Below are positions 45,808 through 54,036 of a DNA stretch of 64,000 nt, one piece after another. Numbering within the stretch: the stretch's first letter is position 1; every line of letters starts with the position of its first letter. The notes below the pieces were generated by a model, which did no database searches, was not told the origin of the DNA, and was given only the letters and a program-made list of their open reading frames with translations. Source of the DNA: Mangrovimonas aestuarii (GTDB taxonomy: Bacteria > Bacteroidota > Bacteroidia > Flavobacteriales > Flavobacteriaceae); the NCBI RefSeq assembly GCF_028767185.1, contig NZ_JARACK010000001.1:372001-436000 (forward strand), read 5' to 3'. The position numbers were made by a program, and so were the translations under genes.

Positions 45808-47016
45808 ATGAAAAAACTATTTATCTCAATGTTGGCTTTAGCGGCGATTGCTACTTTCAACTCTTGTTCAAGCAGTGATGACAGCTCTAATAATGGAGAG
45901 CCTACAGGACAAAAAGATGGATTGATCAGCTCTCAAACTGATGAAGATTTAGATCCTGCTGCTTTGAAAGGTGATGTTGTAGCAAACGTAACACTTACTT
46001 CTGACCAAACTTGGATACTAACTGGACCTTTATCTGTTAAAGATGGTTTCACGCTAACTATCGAGCCAGGAACCAGTATTCTAGCTCAAGCTGGAGGTAC
46101 AAACGTATACGTAGTAGTAGAGCAAGGTGCTAAGATAAACGCTGCAGGTACAGCTTCTGCACCAATTACTTTTACTTCAAACGCTGCTAACCCAAGATCT
46201 GGTGACTGGGGAGGAATTCTTATCAATGGTTACGCTAAAATCTCTGGTGGAGGAACTGCTACAACAGAAGTACTTCCATTGGCTTATGGAGGGAATGACG
46301 ACTCGGACAACTCTGGTGTAATGAGTCACGTAGTTATCGAGTACACTGGTGCTCGTATTAACGGAGAAAAAGAGTTTAACGGTCTTACACTTTATGCTGT
46401 AGGTAGCCAAACTCAATTAAACAACATCGCTATCAAAGAAGGTGATGATGACGGAATCGAGTTCTTTGGAGGAACTGTATCTGTAGAAAACTTACTTGTA
46501 ATTGATTCTCGTGATGATTTATTCGACTTTACTCAAGGGTGGAAAGGAACTGCAAACTCTAACTGGTATGGTGTTCGTACTTTAGGTTTCACTTCTATCT
46601 CAGAAGATACTAGAGGTATTGAAGGTGACGGTAACTTAGACGGAAACTCTCCTTCTGATGAAGGACAGTCTAACCCAACTATCAACAACGTTACTATTCT
46701 TAACAACGGAATCATTGAATTCGCTGATCTAGTAAAAGTTCGTAGAGGCGCAAGTGCAACTATCACTAACCTTTACTTAGGTTTCAACCAAGACAACAAC
46801 GAAGATGCAGCCCCTAGCGCTAGCGATACTATCGACTTAACAGATAGTAAAGGTGATGCTTTAGCTTCTACTTCTATTACAGGTTCTGTTAATGCTACAA
46901 GTGGAGTAGATATCGAGGATATTAAAAACGAATCTGGAGCTTTAGTTACTTTAACTGATGGATCTACTCCTTCTGTAGACAAAAATATATTCTCTTGGAC
47001 TGGTTTATCTTTCTAA
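45808..47016 (+). CDS. Beta-helix-like surface lipoprotein paired with the TonB receptor
   Basis: 402 residues. Lipoprotein signal with Cys20 (TFNSC), a Ser/Asp-rich linker (SSSDDSSNNG), then repetitive short strands of parallel beta-helix type (SGDWGGILINGYAKISGG; HVVIEYTGARINGEKEFNGLTLYAVG). Similar flavobacterial proteins are sometimes misannotated as 'multidrug transporter'. It lies 119 bp after the TonB receptor. The SDDSSN tail after the Cys may serve as a surface-export signal. The start is the ATG at 45808; the TTG at 45763 is inside the -7 box. Likely a surface partner that captures substrate for the receptor. Confidence 0.85.
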   Translation: MKKLFISMLALAAIATFNSCSSSDDSSNNGEPTGQKDGLISSQTDEDLDPAALKGDVVANVTLTSDQTWILTGPLSVKDGFTLTIEPGTSILAQAGGTNVYVVVEQGAKINAAGTASAPITFTSNAANPRSGDWGGILINGYAKISGGGTATTEVLPLAYGGNDDSDNSGVMSHVVIEYTGARINGEKEFNGLTLYAVGSQTQLNNIAIKEGDDDGIEFFGGTVSVENLLVIDSRDDLFDFTQGWKGTANSNWYGVRTLGFTSISEDTRGIEGDGNLDGNSPSDEGQSNPTINNVTILNNGIIEFADLVKVRRGASATITNLYLGFNQDNNEDAAPSASDTIDLTDSKGDALASTSITGSVNATSGVDIEDIKNESGALVTLTDGSTPSVDKNIFSWTGLSF

Positions 47017-47046
47017 GCTAAACGCAAATAGAATATTTTTCATAAC

Positions 47047-47082
47047 AAAAAAACACCCTGAAATTTCAGGGTGTTTTTTTTA
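47047..47082. terminator. Terminator after the surface lipoprotein (also usable by the convergent gene)
   Basis: Perfect long stem around CACCCTGAAATTTCAGGGTG, with A-tracts upstream and T-tracts downstream. Confidence 0.92.
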
Positions 47083-47104
47083 TATAAAACTATCATCAAA
47101 CAAT

Positions 47105-47464
47105 CTATTCCCTCGTGGCGATTTGTGATGTTCTTGTCCATTCATTTACACTGGCTATAGTATTGCTTGTATAATCAACTTCTCTTAAAGTATCATCATT
47201 CCAAAAGAACCACTTACCAACCTTTCTCCCATCATCGTAATTAGCAACAGCTACTTTTTCCCCTTGAGTATTATAACTAATCCATTCTCCATCTAACTTA
47301 CCATCTAAGGTATAATGTCCAGTTTGACTCACCTCTCCATTATCGTGATAGTAAACTACTTCAATTTGCTTATTCTTATTATCTAATTTCAAATCTCTTT
47401 CCTGCTGTGCATAAGTACATACTCCAAACACAAACGCCACTAAAAACAATACATTCCTTTTCAT
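47105..47464 (-). CDS. MORN-repeat (YwqK-like) exported protein
   Basis: 119 residues. Signal peptide about 1-19 (ending CTYAQ). Residues about 37-95 carry short MORN-like (toxin-antitoxin YwqK family) repeats: HDNGEVSQTGHYTLDGKLDGEWISY, then GKWFFWND. Labels of the 'YwqK antitoxin' kind come from homology only; no toxin is adjacent. Promoter: a perfect TATATTTG on the minus strand (47502-47495) is 30 nt before the ATG. It is divergent from the candidate small RNA. Confidence 0.75.
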   Translation of the reverse strand: MKRNVLFLVAFVFGVCTYAQQERDLKLDNKNKQIEVVYYHDNGEVSQTGHYTLDGKLDGEWISYNTQGEKVAVANYDDGRKVGKWFFWNDDTLREVDYTSNTIASVNEWTRTSQIATRE

Positions 47465-47494
47465 AATACTCGGGGTTTTAATATGTTATACAAA

Positions 47495-47502
47495 CAAATA
47501 TA
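47495..47502 (-). promoter_or_regulatory. -7 box for the MORN-repeat gene
   Basis: TATATTTG on the minus strand is a perfect TAnnTTTG match. Confidence 0.55.
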
Positions 47503-47533
47503 ACCATTAGTTAACAATTAAGCAATACTTACG

Positions 47534-47551
47534 TAACATTAAATTAACATT
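47534..47551 (+). promoter_or_regulatory. Isolated pair of PHO-like repeats
   Basis: TAACATT (47534) and TAACATT (47545) are two perfect units, exactly 11 bp apart. No -7 box lies 14 bp downstream on the plus strand, so the target is unclear. The site may be read with the minus-strand MORN-repeat gene, or help the small RNA promoter. Confidence 0.5.
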
Positions 47552-47620
47552 GAAAACACAAAACACTGTTTAACAACTATTTAAACATTCGTTTTTAATA
47601 CAAATCTTTTAATATACAGT

Positions 47621-47664
47621 TAATATTCCCTTTAAGTTAAAGTTACTTAGAAGAAGCATATTTG
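47621..47664 (+). promoter_or_regulatory. PHO-box-like array and -7 box of the candidate small RNA
   Basis: TAATATT (47621), TTAAGTT (47632) and TTACTTA (47643) are in phase at 11 bp, the last starting 14 bp before CATATTTG (47657-47664). The units are degenerate; the shared spacing is the main support. Confidence 0.55.
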
Positions 47665-47668
47665 CTAA

Positions 47669-47772
47669 GGTTTACAAAACCACTAAGCAAAAGTATTTCA
47701 TATAATACATTAGTTTTTGTCGACTTAATTATATTGAAATCTAAGGCTACCCGTCCTGGGTAGCCTTCTTTA
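47669..47772 (+). ncRNA. Candidate phosphate-regulated small RNA
   Basis: Starting about 5 nt after the -7 box, a 5' hairpin (GGTTT 47669-47673, AAACC 47677-47681) is followed by an unstructured A/T-rich stretch, then a perfect 10-bp terminator stem (47743-47752 with 47758-47767) and CTTTATT. No ATG-started frame is present. The middle is complementary to the porin leader (47709-47722 with 47849-47862, 14 bp), the TonB receptor leader (47729-47740 with 42902-42913, 12 bp) and, with one bulged A, the PiT leader (47702-47713). Confidence 0.6.
47743..47772 (+). terminator. Terminator of the candidate small RNA
   Basis: AAGGCTACCC (47743-47752) and GGGTAGCCTT (47758-47767) form a perfect stem with loop GTCCT, followed by CTTTATT. 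Confidence 0.8.
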
Positions 47773-47800
47773 TTACATATTCTATTTGTTTCTATAAAGT

Positions 47801-47844
47801 TAACCGTCACGTAACATTAACTTAACATTAGATATAGTTCTTTG
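47801..47844 (+). promoter_or_regulatory. PHO-box array and -7 box of the OprP-like porin
   Basis: TAACCGT (47801), TAACATT (47812) and TAACATT (47823), exactly 11 bp apart; the last starts 14 bp before GTTCTTTG (47837-47844). This is the clearest array in the window. Confidence 0.8.
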
Positions 47845-47868
47845 CACCCGACAAAAACTAATACATTT

Positions 47869-49113
47869 ATGAAATTTCTACCATTATGCATCGCGCTATT
47901 TTTATACGCGGGTATTATGCACGCACAGGACATTCATTCTTCTGCTTTCGGGAAAGGTATCTTCAACATTACTGGTAAAGACAGTACTTGGACTATGAAA
48001 ATTGGTGCCAGAGTTCAAATATTGGCCTCAACTACTTCTTCTCTAAATAACGATGAAGAAGTTGGACTAGTAAACGAGGATCTTTTTTATGATTTCAATT
48101 CTAACTTCTTGATAAGACGTGCACGTTTAAAGTTTAACGGATATGCTTTAACCAAAAATTTAGAGTATAAACTAGAACTTGGCCTATCAAATAGAGATAT
48201 AGCTGGAGCAAATGCATTTACAGGAAATGCACCTCGTTACATTTTAGATGCTTACATGAAGTGGAAATTCTACAAAAACTTTCAACTTTGGTTTGGTCAG
48301 TTCAAACTGCCTGGGAATCGTGAACGTGTAATATCGTCTGGAAACCTTCAATTTGTTGATCGCTCTTTGGTTAACTCTAACTACAACTTAGATCGTGATG
48401 TAGGTATTCAACTGAGACACCATTTTACTTTAGGAAATCAATTTTTAATTCGTGAAATAATTGCTATTTCTCAAGGGGAAGGTAGAAACATTGTTTCTGG
48501 TAATATTGGCGGCTACGAATATACTGGTCGATTGGAATTCTTACCATTTGGAAAATTTACAGGAAAAGGTGATTATTCTTCAAGCGATCTTGAAAGAGAA
48601 CAGACTCCTAAACTAGCCCTAGGTGTAACCTACGATTTCAATAACGATGCTGTTCGTTCTAGAGGAAATCAAGGTTCATTTATGGTTTACGAAAACGAAA
48701 ATGGAGAACAGGAATTTTTCAAGAGCAACGTCTCTACGTTTATTGTGGACGCCATGTTTAAATACAAAGGATTTTCATTCATGGGAGAGTTTGCTAGTCG
48801 AAGTGCTAATGAAGATGCATTTTTCCTAAATGATACAGACGAAAGTCCGCTTTTTACAGTAAACACAGGAGACGGAGTTAATCTTCAAGCTGGTTATTTA
48901 TTCCCTAGTAACTGGGAAATTGCTGGACGTTTTACAACTGTTAATTCAGGGTTTAATGAACCAATCCTTGATTTTGATAATCAATATACTATTGGGTTCT
49001 CAAGATACATTGTTGGACACAAACTAAAAGTGCAATCTGACCTAACTTTTTTTTCAATTCAAAATGCTGATGACGAGTTAGCTTACAGATTACAATTCGA
49101 TATCCATTTTTAA
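47869..49113 (+). CDS. OprO/OprP-family phosphate-selective porin
   Basis: 414 residues. Signal peptide about 1-20 (GIMHAQ), then an outer-membrane barrel: GARVQILAS, NFLIRRARLKFNGYALTKNLEYKLELGLSN, LWFGQFKLPGNRERVISSGNLQFVDRS, and the closing LAYRLQFDIHF. The RRARLKF and GQFKLP motifs are those of the OprO/OprP family of phosphate and polyphosphate porins. It starts at the ATG at 47869; the TTG at 47842 is in the -7 box. It sits between the candidate small RNA and PiT, with PHO-like arrays on both sides. Confidence 0.88.
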   Translation: MKFLPLCIALFLYAGIMHAQDIHSSAFGKGIFNITGKDSTWTMKIGARVQILASTTSSLNNDEEVGLVNEDLFYDFNSNFLIRRARLKFNGYALTKNLEYKLELGLSNRDIAGANAFTGNAPRYILDAYMKWKFYKNFQLWFGQFKLPGNRERVISSGNLQFVDRSLVNSNYNLDRDVGIQLRHHFTLGNQFLIREIIAISQGEGRNIVSGNIGGYEYTGRLEFLPFGKFTGKGDYSSSDLEREQTPKLALGVTYDFNNDAVRSRGNQGSFMVYENENGEQEFFKSNVSTFIVDAMFKYKGFSFMGEFASRSANEDAFFLNDTDESPLFTVNTGDGVNLQAGYLFPSNWEIAGRFTTVNSGFNEPILDFDNQYTIGFSRYIVGHKLKVQSDLTFFSIQNADDELAYRLQFDIHF

Positions 49114-49124
49114 CTCAAAAATGA

Positions 49125-49168
49125 TAACATTGAGGTAACATAACACTCAAAAACACTATGGATATTTG
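49125..49168 (+). promoter_or_regulatory. PHO-box array and -7 box of the PiT gene
   Basis: TAACATT (49125) and TAACATA (49136) plus a degenerate unit (49147), all 11 bp apart, with GATATTTG (49161-49168) 14 bp after the last unit start. Confidence 0.65.
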
Positions 49169-49189
49169 CACAATATTTCTAATGTAATT

Positions 49190-51502
49190 ATGGAAAACAT
49201 TTATTTATTAATGATTGTTGCTCTTGCCATACTGGCAGTAGCAGATTTAGTAGTTGGAGTTAGCAACGATGCGGTTAACTTCTTAAACTCGGCGATAGGG
49301 TCTAAGGCTATCTCTTTTAAGACCATTATGATTGTTGCTAGTTTAGGGGTGGCAGTAGGTGCCGTATTCTCTAGCGGAATGATGGAGGTAGCACGAAAGG
49401 GAATCTTCAACCCCGGAGAGTTTATGTTCAATGAGATCATGATTATTTTCATGGCTGTAATGATTACAGATATACTCTTGTTGGATTTCTTTAATACTGT
49501 GGGGATGCCTACCTCAACAACAGTGTCTATAGTTTTTGAACTATTAGGTGCAGCTGTTGCAATGTCCTTAATAAAAATAGGTGCCGACGGAGGGAGTTTT
49601 GCAGATGTGGTAAACTATATCAACACTTCAAAAGCCACACAAATTATATTTGGGATATTACTCTCGGTAGTCGTCGCATTTACAGTGGGAGCTATTGTAC
49701 AGTGGATTTTTAGAGCGTGGCTTTCTTACGACTTTGAGAATAAAGCTAAATGGGTTGGACCTTTATTTGGAGGTATTGCTTTAACAGCTATTACGTATTT
49801 CATCTTTATGAAAGGATTGAAAGGTACTAATATGGCAAAAAACAACTTGGATATGCTGGGTGGTATTACCATTAAAGACTTCCTTGAAACACAAGTTTTG
49901 ACAATCGTGGCTGTTAGTTTGGTATTTTGGTCATTGATCTCTGCAGCATTAATTAGCATATTTAAACAGAATATTTACAAAGTAACAATTATTGTTGGAA
50001 CCTTTGGTCTTGCATTAGCTTTTGCTGGTAACGACTTAGTAAACTTTATTGGTGTCCCTATCGCTGCCTGGCAATCTTATGAGCAATGGGTAGCATCTGG
50101 CTCACCTGCAACAGGATTTGGAATGGGCGTTTTAGCAGAAAAAGTACCTACTCCAACATTATTCCTGTTAATTGCTGGAATGGTTATGGTGGCTACACTT
50201 TGGTTTTCAAGCAAGGCTAAAGCTGTAGTTAAAACATCTTTGGACCTTTCTAGCCAAGAAGACACTAAAGAACGCTTTCAACCAAACTTTTTATCACGTG
50301 GATTTGTGCGTTTAGCTATGGCAATGTCTCAAATGACATCATACGTAATGCCACAAAGCTGGCAGGATAAACTTGAAGTACAATTTACTAAACCAGCAGT
50401 GACTATCAAGAAAGAAAAAAATGGTGATGCTCCTGCATTCGATATGGTTCGTGCCTCTGTAAACCTGATGGTTGCCAGTGTTTTAATTTCGATAGCTACA
50501 TCTATGAAATTACCGTTATCTACAACTTATGTAACTTTCATGGTTGCAATGGGTACATCTTTAGCTGATCGTGCTTGGGGTGCAGAAAGTGCTGTTTATC
50601 GTGTAGCTGGTGTTCTTAACGTTATTGGAGGATGGTTTTTCACGGCTTTAATAGCTTTTGTATCGGCCGCTACGATAGCCTATTTAATTAATCTTCACGT
50701 ACCTTCTATGGTTGGTGTACTATTGCTTTTAGCTACCTTATTATTAGTAAGAAACTATATTGCACACAAAAAGAAGGGGAAAGAACAAGAGGCTGGAGAT
50801 AAACTTACAAAAGCAGAAAGCAGCTCTATTCAAGGTGTAATTCACGAAAGTGCCCATAACATTGCCAACGTAGTAAATAGAAGTAACAGAATTTACACTA
50901 ATGCTATTGAAGGCTTATCAAAACAAGATTTACCTGCCCTTAAGAAAAATAAAAGACAGGTTGTAAAATTATTGGATGAGATAGACGACTTACGTGATAA
51001 TATTTTCTATTTCATTAAAAACTTGGATGAATCAAGTTTAGGGGCATCTAACTTCTATATTAACATTCTTGGTTACCTTCAAGATATGGCACAGTCATTA
51101 GAATATATCTCTAAAGTGAGCCATAAGCACATCAACAACAATCACAAAAAACTTAAGTTCTCTCAAATTAAAGAACTTAAGGAAGTAGATGATGCTCTAG
51201 AAACCTTATTATTGGAAACAAAAGAAGCTTTTGACACAAGCACATTTGAGAAAATCGGGGATATTCTTAAAGACAGACAAAAGGTGTTCGATATGCTTTC
51301 TGATAAAATCCATAAGCAAGTAGAACGTACACGTAGTGATGAGTCGAGCCCTAAAAATACTACCCTGTATTTTGGGTTATTATTAGAAACAAAAGACTTC
51401 CTTACAGCTACTATGAATCTGTTAGACGAGTATAACAGTGCCCACGACAGTTCTGTAAAACCTGCAACTATTAAAGAAGAAACATCTAAAATAGAAGCTT
51501 AA
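49190..51502 (+). CDS. PiT inorganic phosphate transporter with C-terminal PhoU-like domain
   Basis: 770 residues. Two PiT repeats: VADLVVGVSNDAVNFLNSAIGSKA (about 14-37) and the second GNDLVNFIGVPIAAW (near 281-296), the two signature GANDxxN-like segments. Membrane helices fill about 1-365 and 430-525. Residues about 545-760 form a helical PhoU/DUF47-like domain (ESAHNIANVVNRSNRIYTNAIEGL). A phosphate importer fused to a regulator-like domain makes sense in a phosphate cluster. The start is the ATG at 49190; the TTG at 49166 lies in the -7 box. Confidence 0.92.
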   Translation: MENIYLLMIVALAILAVADLVVGVSNDAVNFLNSAIGSKAISFKTIMIVASLGVAVGAVFSSGMMEVARKGIFNPGEFMFNEIMIIFMAVMITDILLLDFFNTVGMPTSTTVSIVFELLGAAVAMSLIKIGADGGSFADVVNYINTSKATQIIFGILLSVVVAFTVGAIVQWIFRAWLSYDFENKAKWVGPLFGGIALTAITYFIFMKGLKGTNMAKNNLDMLGGITIKDFLETQVLTIVAVSLVFWSLISAALISIFKQNIYKVTIIVGTFGLALAFAGNDLVNFIGVPIAAWQSYEQWVASGSPATGFGMGVLAEKVPTPTLFLLIAGMVMVATLWFSSKAKAVVKTSLDLSSQEDTKERFQPNFLSRGFVRLAMAMSQMTSYVMPQSWQDKLEVQFTKPAVTIKKEKNGDAPAFDMVRASVNLMVASVLISIATSMKLPLSTTYVTFMVAMGTSLADRAWGAESAVYRVAGVLNVIGGWFFTALIAFVSAATIAYLINLHVPSMVGVLLLLATLLLVRNYIAHKKKGKEQEAGDKLTKAESSSIQGVIHESAHNIANVVNRSNRIYTNAIEGLSKQDLPALKKNKRQVVKLLDEIDDLRDNIFYFIKNLDESSLGASNFYINILGYLQDMAQSLEYISKVSHKHINNNHKKLKFSQIKELKEVDDALETLLLETKEAFDTSTFEKIGDILKDRQKVFDMLSDKIHKQVERTRSDESSPKNTTLYFGLLLETKDFLTATMNLLDEYNSAHDSSVKPATIKEETSKIEA

Positions 51503-51522
51503 TAGACTGACTACTATACTAT

Positions 51523-51552
51523 AAAAAAGCACCGCTAAGCGGTGCTTTTTTT
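51523..51552 (+). terminator. Terminator after the PiT gene
   Basis: AAAAAAGCACCGC (51523-51535) pairs with GCGGTGCTTTTTT (51539-51551) around TAA. Confidence 0.92.
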
Positions 51553-51845
51553 ATATGTGGCAATTAATAACATACTTAGGCAAGTATTATTTTTTTTAAA
51601 AAACGAAACTATTTTCATCTGTAAATTGAGTTGGTCTGTTTCCTTCTATCGCCATAGCAAATCGCATTTCATTGTCTCCAAAAAAGCCGATCAAACATAA
51701 AAGGGTATCACAAGTAGTGAAAAGAAGCTAAAGTCATATCTAACAAATGTTACTAAATATCAATAATCGAATACCCAATCCTTTTAAAAGTATTGTTTTT
51801 GACTTACTTTTAACCTCTATTAACATTAATTTTCTAACTAACCAC
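51553..51845. other. Non-coding gap before the T9SS lectin-like gene
   Basis: AT-rich DNA. A frame open from 51747 begins with an unlikely 33-residue leader before the signal peptide at 51846. There is no clear TAnnTTTG box or strong hairpin in the last 250 bp that I can support. Confidence 0.4.
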
Positions 51846-53834
51846 ATGAAACGCTTCACTATTCTTATAGTTTTTGTACTCTTTTGTACAAATACTTGGG
51901 CTCAATTACTTCCTTCTGTTTATGGAGATGCCGCATCTCTCGGAAACGATTGCTACCAAGTAACACCAGCCCTTAACTCTCAAGGCGGGTGGATTTATTA
52001 CAGTAATATTATTGACTTCTCATCTGATTTCTCTATCGTTTTTAATGGAAATTTTGGAAGTAACGACGCTAACGGTGCCGATGGGATGACTATGGTAATG
52101 ACATCAAGTTCAACGGCACAATTTGGTGATACAGGAGGGGGATTAGGTTATGATGGAATTAGCTCTTCAATGGCTGTAGAATTTGATACTTGGCAAAATG
52201 CTGAAAGAGGCGACCCCACTTACGACCACATTGCTCTGATATCTAACGGAAGTACCTTCCACACAGTAACATCGAATCTGGCAGGCCCTGTACAGGCTTC
52301 TTCTACGTCTGGAAATATTGAGGATGGTAATGATCATTTGATCACGATAATCTGGACAGCCGACACCCAAACTTTTAAAGTTCTTTTTGATTGCTCTGAA
52401 AGGATCACTTACACTGGTGATTTGGTCAACAATGTTTTTGGAGGAACATCGGATATTTATTTTGGATTTACAGGATCCACTGGTGGGTTTAACAACCTTC
52501 AGCAACTATGTTTTGAGTATGTATCCTTTGCAAATACCTTGGATATACAGGATCAACAAATCTGCGCAGGCGAATCGGTTACCACTATCGATGCAACTTA
52601 TCCTGAAGCCACCAGTTATGAATGGGTTCCAGATACAGGAGTAAGCAACCCTTTTATAGCGAATCCAACCTTCACTCCTTCCGAAGACACAACTTATACA
52701 GTTTATATTTTGGACAACTGTGGCATCCTTTTAACCCCTACTAGTTTCACTGTAACTGTTGATGAATTGGAGGTTGGTGAACCAACCGACTTAAACAACT
52801 GTGACATTGACGGTGATGGACTTGCTGAGTATGATTTAACACAAAACGATGCACTTATTATTAATGGACAACCTGATCTAATAATAGCCCACTATCCTAC
52901 AGAAACTAATGCCGAAAATGGAACCAATCCAATTTCAAACCCAGAAACTTACCAATCTGCTGGCGGAGAAATAATCTATGTAAAAGTTGAATCGAACACC
53001 TCTGGATGTTCGGCAATAACATCTTTCAACCTCATCTTAAATAATGGACCTACTGTAAACCAACCAAATGATTTAGAGGCTTGCGATGATAACAATGATG
53101 GTCTGGCTGGATACAATCTAACTTCAACTGAAACAGAAATTATTAATGGGCAAACAGGTCTTACTATTACATTCTATCAATCGCAACAAGACGCTCAGAA
53201 CAATACCAACTCCATTACAACACCTCAACAGTATTTAGCCGTACCAAATAGTGAATCAATTTATGTACGCATTGAAGATGCTAACGGCTGTACAAGCTTT
53301 GTTGAATTCTCTTTGAATTCTGGTGAAGAACCGGTATTTAATATCGCTCCTGAATATGAGGTTTGTAACGCGAACAATGGCTCTGTAGACTTAACAGTTA
53401 CTCCTGTTAATTTTAATGAAAGTGAAGTCAGTGTAACCTGGTATGACCAAGAAAACAATCTAATATCTGGTCAAGAAGAATTAACATTAACAGTTACTAC
53501 ATCTGGTGCGTATACTGTACAAGTTGAATTTAATGACACCAATTGTAGTTACTCCGAAGAAGTCTTGGTAGTAGAAAATTGCGATATTATCCCTCAAGTA
53601 ATTACTCCTAATGGTGATGATATAAATGATTATTTTGACCTAAGCACTTTCAATGTTCAGGATCTAAAAATTTATAACAGATACGGTACATTGGTATATT
53701 CTAAAAGCAACTATACCAATGAATGGTTTGGTCAGTCTGACGGAGGTGACGAACTACCTGTTGGAACCTATTTCTTTACTATAAACTACGGTAACAATGA
53801 GAAATATACCTCTTGGGTGTACATAACAAGATAA
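51846..53834 (+). CDS. Secreted L-type lectin-like protein with T9SS type B sorting domain
   Basis: 662 residues. Signal peptide 1-20 (NTWAQ). An L-type (legume-like) lectin domain (about 22-235) has GGWIYYSNIIDFSSDFSIVF and the NGADGMTMVM, SMAVEFDTWQN segments that bind calcium and sugar. A PKD/Ig-like part follows (about 240-320), then two repeats (DLNNCDIDGDGLAEYDL near 320-400 and DLEACDDNNDGLAGYNL near 405-490). The C-terminus (about 575-662, ITPNGDDINDYFDL ... YFFTINYGN) is a T9SS type B domain. It is exported to the surface or medium by type IX secretion. Ligand unknown, probably glycan. Confidence 0.88.
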   Translation: MKRFTILIVFVLFCTNTWAQLLPSVYGDAASLGNDCYQVTPALNSQGGWIYYSNIIDFSSDFSIVFNGNFGSNDANGADGMTMVMTSSSTAQFGDTGGGLGYDGISSSMAVEFDTWQNAERGDPTYDHIALISNGSTFHTVTSNLAGPVQASSTSGNIEDGNDHLITIIWTADTQTFKVLFDCSERITYTGDLVNNVFGGTSDIYFGFTGSTGGFNNLQQLCFEYVSFANTLDIQDQQICAGESVTTIDATYPEATSYEWVPDTGVSNPFIANPTFTPSEDTTYTVYILDNCGILLTPTSFTVTVDELEVGEPTDLNNCDIDGDGLAEYDLTQNDALIINGQPDLIIAHYPTETNAENGTNPISNPETYQSAGGEIIYVKVESNTSGCSAITSFNLILNNGPTVNQPNDLEACDDNNDGLAGYNLTSTETEIINGQTGLTITFYQSQQDAQNNTNSITTPQQYLAVPNSESIYVRIEDANGCTSFVEFSLNSGEEPVFNIAPEYEVCNANNGSVDLTVTPVNFNESEVSVTWYDQENNLISGQEELTLTVTTSGAYTVQVEFNDTNCSYSEEVLVVENCDIIPQVITPNGDDINDYFDLSTFNVQDLKIYNRYGTLVYSKSNYTNEWFGQSDGGDELPVGTYFFTINYGNNEKYTSWVYITR

Positions 53835-53865
53835 TTATCAAAACAATGCTAGATTAGCATGTAAA

Positions 53866-53895
53866 AAGAGCCCGAGCAACTGCTCGGGCTTTTTA
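53866..53895 (+). terminator. Terminator after the T9SS lectin-like gene
   Basis: AGCCCGAGCA (53869-53878) pairs with TGCTCGGGCT (53881-53890), followed by TTTT. Confidence 0.92.
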
Positions 53896-53980
53896 TTATG
53901 GATTGAATGGGATATATTTTATAGCATAATAGATTAATTCACACCTATAATCCCTCTTGATTATTTACATATTTATTAAC

Positions 53981-54014
53981 AAAAAAAAAGCCCCGATTAT
54001 CTCTGGGCTTTAAA
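53981..54014 (-). terminator. Terminator after glyS
   Basis: On the minus strand AAAGCCC and GGGCTTT pair around a 12-nt loop, followed by nine T. Confidence 0.8.
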
Positions 54015-54036
54015 GAATATTATCTAAAAGAGGTAA

